This document shows positions 56,901-64,000 of a DNA stretch of 64,000 bases, in pieces. The position numbers and the translations under genes are program-made. The notes below the pieces were generated by a model. That model made no database searches. It had not been told where the DNA came from and saw nothing but the letters and a program-made list of their open reading frames with translations. The stretch lies in assembly GCA_029844215.1 (NCBI GenBank), contig CM056731.1, forward strand, positions 82,232,992-82,296,991, read 5' to 3'. Position 1 is the stretch's first letter, and each line of letters starts with the position of its first letter. Source of the stretch: Przewalskia tangutica. Taxonomy: Eukaryota; Streptophyta; Magnoliopsida; Solanales; Solanaceae.

Positions 56901-57603
56901 TGACTCTCATTACTCTACTTTTAAAAAAGGCACAGTGTACTGGTAGTTGATTATTATACTTGTCTCTGGTTATTTTTTTGACCTGTTATAATCTCATCTA
57001 CAGTAGTTCAGTGATACAGTGATACAGTGATACAACAGTACAGTGAAACAAGGTACTGTTGGTTATTATGTTATATGGCATGGTAGGATATGGTATTTGA
57101 TTTTCATACTTGCCCCTGTCATTCTTTTGTACAGTTATGATCTTGTTTATTGTACTGTATTTCCGTTCCATACTTAGTACCTGTTGTACTGAACCCCTTC
57201 GGGGGGCTGCGTCCATGTACACAAGTCTAGATACTCAGTTGTGGATCCCCGAGCTTAGGATCCTGGTTCAGCATTTTGAGATAGCTCTAATGTTCCGGAG
57301 CTTGTTATTATGGCTAGGTATATTCAGAGGTACTGCGGGGCCTTGTCCCGTCATAGTTGTCATCAAACTCTTAGAGGTCTGTATTCATATGTGGGCTGGA
57401 CTGGCTAGAGTTGTATTTACATTGTTGTACAGTGTAGACCCATTCAGGTGTGATATATATTATGGCAGCCTTGACGGCCTTGCCTTTGTTGTTAAAAGAA
57501 AAAAAATGAGTGGTATTTATCTTCCGCAAGTTACTTATGTTGTTTGGGTAGAAGGGTGCCCAGGTAGGGCACCAGTCGCGGGCCCAGGGTTCGGGGCTTG
57601 ACA
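53992..57603 (+). repeat. Element H 5' LTR, segment 2
   Basis: This is the continuation after element I. It contains a 69-bp tandem duplication (55067-55204), a long degenerate array of TTACTTGATTTAAAG-like words (about 55250-55620), a GCGGGTGAAATAGTCCCATG-type array (about 56440-56760) and a CAGTGATA microsatellite near 57008-57034. The end hairpins follow, including GGTGCCC/GGGCACC (57555-57573). It ends GCTTGACA. The 163-codon frame 57110-57601 lies wholly in the LTR end and is not a gene. Confidence 0.88.
55067..55204 (+). repeat. Tandem duplication in LTR H (2 x 69 bp)
   Basis: GAGACTTTATTTTTCAAGTT starts at 55067 and again at 55136, with few differences between the units. Confidence 0.9.
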
Positions 57604-57606
57604 GAG

Positions 57607-57700
57607 TGGTATCAGAGCAGTTAGTCCTCGGAATTTCTACAGACCGTGTACAGTAGAGTCTTGTTTATCGGTGTGTTGTACACCACATCTATAAACAAGA
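57607..57700 (+). other. Primer site and leader hairpin of element H
   Basis: TGGTATCAGAGC (57607-57618) is the standard primer site. TCTTGTTTAT (57659-57668) pairs perfectly with ATAAACAAGA (57691-57700), and GGTGT pairs with ACACC inside. Compared with B and I, the sixth pair of the outer stem is exchanged from A-U to U-A. Confidence 0.75.
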
Positions 57701-59001
57701 GGCTACAATACATTTAGGATTGGTTTCCCTTCTTCTCACTCTGATATCGTGCGATAGAGTTGTGTTGTTAGGGTAGTCTCTCCCTAACGTATTATTGTGA
57801 TTGCAGCTTTGAGAAAGGCAACAGTGACCCAGAAAAGATTATATGGATTGCGTATCCAGATTGGTAAAATTATCGTATAGATGGTATTATGATGATGTAT
57901 ATCTGTACGAGCATATTTACTTAGGGTCATTTGTGTGTTGCCTAGAATGATTATTAGTTACCATAAGTTGGTAAAGCCTTGATAAATGCTTGGAAGGTGT
58001 GAAACAGTTTATTGAATCCACACCTAGGCTTAATATATGTAATGATTTGGAACAGTCAGGAGGTAATGAACTGTCTAAGATTGTGTTAGACTCTTAGAAG
58101 ATCAGGTGCAATTTATTTGATAACATACCATGTCGTTAGATTAAGCTGTGTTGTATGCTTAAGTGATTATGTGGAAAATAATGGTATGGAGTAATTAGAG
58201 TTGTTGTGAGTAAGACAACATGATTATGAGATATTAAGAAGCTATATTTCCCGTATGTGGGGACTGATAATGTAGGCTTGGGACATAGAATAATTGTGAA
58301 CTTTAGAATATTGATGACCACTGAGACCTTAGATGTACAAGGCCTTCTCGGGCAGTAATATTTATTTCAGACAAAGAATGAGAGTTAAGTGCGACAACGG
58401 GTCGAGTTGAGGGCTGATTACTGGTCAACCCGTAGCCCGAAATGGAGTAGGGTCAGTTGGAGGTGGTCCCGCTATGTGATAGGTTCACGAGGGTGCAAGG
58501 CCCAAGTCTAGTTAATCGTTGTACGAGTTCGTGGACGCGTTCCACCAGAACCGGGTTGTGAGGGCCGAGAGGGCCTTAACGGAAATTGAATCTAAGTATA
58601 ATGACCCAGTTTGAATATAGTAACTCCAAGGATTTGGAAGCAGAAGTAGTGTTTGAAATTATGTACGTGTACTAGAATAAGTTTGGAAGTACGAGAAAAG
58701 TACGACAAGTAAGGAAAAGAGCGAACAAATGTTAAAAGAATTGAAGTGGTTATAGTTATGAATTAAGGAAAGTACGAAAAGAGAATTATTTTAGGCCATA
58801 CATGGGATTAAATAGTGGTGATACACCCTAGATTTGATTCCTCATTTGGCTTTTGATTGATGTATATGCATGTGTGATATATTGTGGTCATATGTGGCAT
58901 AATTGGTTTCGTTGAGTGTAGTTTAAGGAGACTATACCAAGATATGTTTAGCATGAACCTAGTATGAACATTCGGGATGAATGTTTCTAAGGGGGGAAGG
59001 A
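57701..59001 (+). other. Internal region of element H without recognisable protein
   Basis: About 1.3 kb is AT-rich with no gag or pol motif on either strand. From about 58380 it is homologous to the 3' block of B and I. AACATTCG (58967-58974) with TGAATGTT forms the pre-PPT stem with one G-U pair. The tract AAGGGGGGAAGGA (58989-59001) abuts the 3' LTR. Confidence 0.7.
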
Positions 59002-60111
59002 TGTTACACCCCGTATTTCCAAGGAAATGAGATGAGAACGTGCGTACGAAATTGAGATTTGAATTTTGGAAAGAAAGAAGAATTACTTTTTCTTAAGGAA
59101 AATTCTCGGGAATTTGTGAAGGAAAACGTTTATTAATTGGAATTTGGTCTCAAATTTGGTATTTGAGACTTTTGGAATATATTAGAATTATGAATTTTTA
59201 AGTTCAAATTTGGTCACGTGGGGCCCATGGGAAAATTTTACAGTTTTGTGGGCCCACATTTTTTTTTGATATTTTGGCCAATATGGACGTTTTTGGGGGA
59301 TGAAATATTTTCGGACCAATAGCAAGGTGACACGTGTCACCTCTCCCCTTTGACTTTGACTTTAGCTTGTCTTGAGATATTTTGAAGACAAGTGGACTTG
59401 TGGGCCCCACCCACACTTGTCCACCATCTTGACCCTACACTTGGATTGATCTTAACCCTTGGTTGCTCTATATATACACATAAGAGGTGTAAGACTTGTC
59501 TTCCAACACTTAGCCAAATTTCAACAAGAAATATATCTCCCTCCTTGGAGAAACTCTCGACCAAGGGAAAATATGGAAGACCAAAATTCTCAAATCTTCC
59601 AAGCTTAGTTTATTATACAAGATTAAGGCCCCTAACCAAGTGATTAGCAAGATTAAGCACCCTTAACCCATAAATCTAGGTTGGAACGAAAATGGTGATG
59701 AAACCCTAGGGGTTTCCGTCGACTTTATGGAAGCGAAACGTGAAGAGAAGTTGCTCCTAAGTTTTTAAGGGATACATATATGTGATTGGAACTTGAAGAA
59801 GTGGAGCGAAACGAAAACTGCGGACCAAAACTTAGCATTCTGCCCGGGACATTTTTGGGCACAAAATTGAGGTAAAAGTTCTTCTTCCTCCGCAGTAATT
59901 AGATATTACTCATTTTTATAGTATATAGATGAACTTGTATTAAGGAAGATATGGAAAATAAGGTGTGCATGTCCCATTTTTGGGAGTAAGGCCGAGAGCT
60001 AGTAGTTTCCGGGCCATTGGGTTCGTGGATTTTTATTGTCGTTATCTACACCTATTGCATGTTAGATGAAGTAATATGGTTGTTGATAAGTTGATATGCC
60101 ATATATAGAAG
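59002..60111 (+). repeat. Element H 3' LTR, segment 1
   Basis: It begins TGTTACACCCCGTATTTCC after the polypurine tract. GACACGTGTC is at 59329-59338. It covers without interruption the site where element I entered the 5' LTR, and breaks at 60112 where solo LTR J begins. Confidence 0.9.
60107..60111. repeat. Target site duplication of solo LTR J (left; right copy at 63120-63124)
   Basis: AGAAG is found on both sides. The H 5' LTR near 54209 shows the empty site. Confidence 0.9.
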
Positions 60112-63100
60112 TGTCACGACCCGACCACGGGCCCGCGACTGGTGCCTTACCCCGGGCACCCTAGTGATACAACATTAGAGAAAAACCAGCTGAAATAAAA
60201 CATACAGATATGAAACAAGATAAAAGAAAACAGGCTAACCAAAACGGTTGCCTTTTTGCATATATATACAGAAATTTGAACAGTTACATCCTTTACAACT
60301 CGCCCACAACGATCTACTGGACCTCAAGAGTGTAACAACAACTATGACGGGACAGGGCCGCCATAACCCCGAATGTACAAGAACCTACAACTCAGGGAAA
60401 CATACCAAAAGATAAGCCTCGGAAAGCGGAGCTTCCCAATCTGTTGAGCTGTGATCCATGAGCGAGGATCAACAACCGATGTACCTCACTGCGGCATGAA
60501 CGCAGCCCGAAGGAGTCGATCTAACAGTACCAAGTATGTGGCTGAAAATACGTAAATGAAATCATAGTAGTCTAAATAAAGCGAGACATATATGATAACC
60601 AAACTACGATTACATAATATGTAGCGATCCACGTCAAGTCGTGGACTCGCCTCGAAGTCATCACTCAAATATAACTATGGGTCTCATGCCCGCAACATCA
60701 ATCATGCCCGTGGAATACCTTTCTCACTGCCGGCAGTCTACGATAACCATACCCAGGAGTACACATGAACACCGTGTCCCGCGTGTCATAAAAATCGACG
60801 GGGGCAAATCGAAGGCTAACTACCGGATACCAAAGCGTCATTCAACCGGCCGGCAAGTACGAAAGCCAACTACCAGATACCAAAGCCGTACCAACAAATC
60901 TATATAACCATACCACGAAGGCGACCGGGCAAGAAAGCCAACTACGGATACCACGCGCCACGTGGCTGGCGGGGCAAATCAAAGACTAACTACGGATACT
61001 GGCGGAATCACGAGACCGTCACAAAACTGAGCAGGGCAATCTGAAGGCTAACTACGGATACCAAGCCGAATCAGCCACGACCTCGGGGCAAGTACGAGAG
61101 CCAACTACCAGATACCAAGCCGAATCAGTAAAACCTCATGGAGAGCTAGTCCATGGAATAATAATCACAGAAGCGTACCCGTGGAATGCTCCGTCACTGC
61201 CGGTACATCCAAGTAAGATCATAACAAATCAATGCCCTCGTGAGAGACGGTAGTATAGAAATACAATACTAGCACGACAAGGCTATCACACGCAAACATA
61301 GGCAAGTTACACACAACTCAAGGTACTTTCATTTTATGCCAAAGTCCAGGTTTTAACCCCAAAGTACTACGTACGTTAAATTCTTTTTTTAAAAGATCAA
61401 TTTCTTTTACAAAGGTCACCCGATGCCCGTATTATCAAAATAGAGTGACTAACATTTTAAGTAAACCAAAACAACTTCCATACTTTCCTTTTAAAACCAA
61501 ATTAAGACAATACTATGTCTTCTTTTTAGACCAAAACACTTCTCCTTTTAAAGTCAAGTCTCTTATCTTTTAAAAACCACAAACCATTTCTTTACCTACA
61601 TAAAGTTGTTATAGCAAACTTCCCATAAAGCCGTTATAACACTTTATGTTTTAAACCAACCAAATTCATTTAGCACATGTACGTCTACCGTACTACATAG
61701 TTCACAACAATCATGCTAGAAAAGATAGGAAGAGGTTCACATACCTCGCGACGGTTATCGACAATTAGCAAAACGCTCCAAGTACTATAACCTTGCTAGC
61801 CTTTTCCACCCTTCAAGTAGAATACGCTACTCGTAGTACTTCAACCTAAAAAGGCCACAAAACGTCTATCAACCTCTACATCTCTTCGTAGAATAATTCT
61901 ACATACAAGATTCCTTATTCTACGGAAAATTCGGCAGCACCTCCCCATGACCACATAAATCTCCTCGCCGAATGAGGCCTGCTACCAAACCAACAATCCC
62001 AGGGGGGGTCACACGTCTAACCGGACGTGTACAATTCTACTCCACAATAATACTACAAGTCTACTGTAAATACAGTTCTATGCAAATACAGTTCAATACT
62101 TATCAATATTCATTCTACACATAGTATACTCAACTATACATTACTACAACATGTAATTTCCAATTACAATAGGGGGATAAAGATCATTACCTCGATAAGC
62201 CCAAAATTATCCAAGTTTTATAAGTCGATCCTGAGCAACGTTTAGCTCCACTTCCTTACGCTCCAACCCGCTCCAAGCAACCCCTAGAAGTTTCTAAACA
62301 ACTTCTCTTCAAGATCCAACTCCAAAAAGTGAAGAACACTTAGGTTCCAGCACTACCAACTTTCGGCCAAGGGGGGTGTATTTAGGCTAGGGGTGTGAAA
62401 TCTTTTCTAACTTTTGGTTACTAATCTTCCTAATACACTAAGGAAGAACACTTAAAACTTTTAGAATTTTTGGACAACAATTTGGACAAGAACTTAGCCA
62501 AAAACCGAGAGCACTCACTAAAGGGGAGGGAGTATTTTTCAAGCTTGGAAATCTCTAATTGTGGATGAAGTCTTGCAAGCTCAAAGGGTCTATTTATAGA
62601 ACAATCAATGGCCAAGATGAAGGCAAGTGTATGGTGAGGATGGGGTACATGTGGGAGTGGAGTCCTCCAACCAAGTGTCTACCACAACAATGGGACAAGT
62701 GGCCACCACAAAAATGGGCCACTTGTCCCACAACAAAAAACGTCCATGGCCCCCCATCTTTCGGCCATAGGTCCACATGGGGTGCCATGTGTCGCCCTCT
62801 TACTCGTCCCAAATATTTCATCTTCCGAAAATATCCGTAATGTCAAAAATCCGAAAATAAAGTGGGCCCCACAAAACCGTAAATTCTCCCGTGGGCCCCA
62901 CGTGACCAATTTCGGAAATAAAATTCCATAATTCTCAAATATTCCAAAAAGTCCGAATACCAAATCTGGGAATCCAATTCCCATTAACGAACATTTTTCC
63001 TTCTCAAAATTCGGAAACTTTTCCGTCGAAAAATCACATCTTTCTTCCTTTCCAATTTTAATGTCGTATTTACGTACGTACGTCCTCATATACATACTAT

Positions 63101-63119
63101 GGAACTACGGGGTGTAATA
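60112..63119 (-). mobile_element. Solo LTR J (same family as B and I, minus strand), 3,008 bp
   Basis: It begins TGTCACGACC and ends GGGGTGTAATA, where the last bases differ from the expected ACA. It contains the inverted tandem array at about 60780-61135 (GGCAAGTACGAAAGCCAACTA-like words), a TATA box on the minus strand at 62591-62598 and a mutated G-box palindrome near 62783. No internal sequence is present. The 138-codon minus frame 62679-63095 lies in the LTR and is not a gene. Confidence 0.9.
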
Positions 63120-63124
63120 AGAAG

Positions 63125-63780
63125 TGTTGGAACTCGAATCAGATTAAAAAGGATTAAGGAAAGGGTAATCGTATTGGGTGTTGTTGGCCGATAAATGTAG
63201 TAAACTGTGGGGCATTGTTGTGCAGTTTTTATGGACTGTTTTGTGGCGTTAGAATTCTGATAATTCAGCCACCAATATGCATGTTTAAGTGTAGCAATTG
63301 CTAATGAAAGTTCTAAGGAATAAGGGTGTTAAAGACTTCACATTGTACCCTTAATGTTGGTTTATTATGGACTGTTATAATGGAATGTTATAATGGACTG
63401 TTATAATGGTCTATTTTGTATAGATTATGGGGAGAAATTTTACACGTCCAGTTAGGCGTGTAATCCCCTTTGGTTAACTGTTGGTTGTGCCTTAAATATG
63501 GCTTGTTGGTTGATGAATTCGGGCCTTGGAAAATGTGGAAAAGTACGTAGAAACAAAGGAAGTGCTGCCCAAATTTTCGTAGAATTAGGGGACAATTATT
63601 TGGTATAAATCTTATACTAGTAAGTATGATATTGATAGAAGTGCTATCGTCATTATAGGTTGAAGTACTACGTGTAGCATATTCTACTTGGAATGTGGAA
63701 TAGACGATAAGGTTGAAGTACATAGGAGCGTATTGCTACTTGTCATTTGGGTTAGTCATCACGAGGTATGTGAACTTCTT
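63125..63780 (+). repeat. Element H 3' LTR, segment 2
   Basis: It is nearly identical to 54215-54840 of the H 5' LTR. It is interrupted at 63781 by LTR K. The minus-strand frame 63388-63723 recurs at 54457-54789 and reflects the repeat, not a gene. Confidence 0.88.
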
Positions 63781-64000
63781 TGTTCTACCTCGTATTTTCA
63801 ATAGTTTGAAATGAGAACGTACGTGAGAAATTGAGATTTGAATTTTGAAAAGAATGAAAAATTTCGGAAAAATCCTCCGAGCCTCGTGAAGGAAAAAAGG
63901 TTTATAAAGTGGAGTTTGATTCTCAAATTTGATATTTGGGACTTAGAGAATATATTGGAATTATGGATTTTAATTTTCGGATTTGGTCATGTGGGGCCCA
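63781..64000 (+). repeat. LTR K (gypsy type), first 220 bp
   Basis: TGTTCTACCTCGTATTTTC is a diverged form of the TGTTACACCCCGTATTTTC start. Homology to H breaks exactly here, and the following bases resemble the first 220 bp of the other LTRs (GAGAACGTACGTGAG, then GGTCATGTGGGGCCCA). The remainder runs off the window. Confidence 0.72.

Larger units (their letters stand above)
44662..63780 (+). mobile_element. Element H: non-autonomous gypsy-type retrotransposon with very long LTRs, multiply interrupted
   Basis: The 5' LTR is 44662-45541 plus 53992-57603 (about 4.49 kb). The internal region is 57604-59001 (1.4 kb). The 3' LTR is 59002-60111 plus 63125-63780 and continues beyond insertion K, outside the window. 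H is split by elements I and J and by LTR K. The internal region has a primer site, the leader hairpin, the block shared with B and I, and a polypurine tract, but no recognisable gag or pol. Confidence 0.88.

Noticed and set aside
57110..57601. 163-codon plus-strand open frame
   Set aside because: It covers the hairpin-rich end of LTR H and stops at the LTR end. The same stretch in LTRs A, B and E is not open, so it is chance.
62679..63095. 138-codon minus-strand frame
   Set aside because: It is the beginning of solo LTR J read along the element; homologous frames in B and I are interrupted.
44662..63780. Reading H as two separate solo LTRs instead of one element
   Set aside because: A primer site follows the left LTR and a polypurine tract precedes the right LTR, with a shared internal region between. 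This supports one element.
1..64000. tRNA, rRNA or intact host genes
   Set aside because: No tRNA- or rRNA-like sequence was noticed on reading both strands, and every protein-like stretch belongs to a transposable element or an unnamed relic. A tRNAscan or Infernal run would be needed to exclude small RNA genes fully.

Overview
The window is about 64 kb of plant repeat DNA, and I found no intact host gene. It consists of transposable elements nested inside one another. The organism is probably a solanaceous plant. The reasons are a relic of the Au-like SINE type at 21.8 kb, an RTE-type LINE relic beside it, and long gypsy LTRs that open TGTTAYACCCCG and close GGTCGTGACA. Each is familiar from Solanaceae repeat libraries. 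The genus cannot be read from this sequence.

Left block (1-19.4 kb). Element A is the 3' end of a Ty3/gypsy retrotransposon: the chromodomain-like tail of pol, a polypurine tract, then a 3' LTR. That LTR is split twice. A LINE (1183-8208) sits in it with a 13-bp target duplication and an A tail. Element B (9358-18428) sits in it as a complete two-LTR retrotransposon with a 5-bp duplication. B has 3.3-kb LTRs and only a broken gag between them.

Middle (19.4-43.3 kb). Flanking DNA holds a retroelement-type coding relic, the SINE and RTE pieces, a hAT-type non-autonomous element with a perfect 8-bp duplication, and a MITE. Next comes a degenerate Ty1/copia element C (25877-42898), whose integrase is cut by solo LTR D (minus strand). 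D is itself cut by solo LTR E (plus strand). All three insertions have clean 5-bp duplications. C is followed by the left end of a CACTA element.

Right block (43.3-64 kb). Inside the CACTA end there is LTR F, then minus-strand LTR G, then element H (LTRs about 4.5 kb, internal region 1.4 kb, no recognisable protein). H is cut by element I (45542-53986, gag only), by minus-strand solo LTR J (60112-63119), and by a further LTR, K, which runs off the window.

How the parts relate. B, H and I have no pol but share the tRNA primer site, the polypurine tract, the LTR ends and several potential RNA hairpins with A, D and E. This suggests non-autonomous families copied by the machinery of an A-like autonomous relative. 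The most interesting signal is a set of conserved hairpins: four in the last 350 bp of the LTR, one just after the primer site with a compensatory base-pair change between families, and one just before the polypurine tract. Coding lesions are numerous. In the GC-rich LTR arrays many differences look like base-calling errors, so some lesions may be technical.
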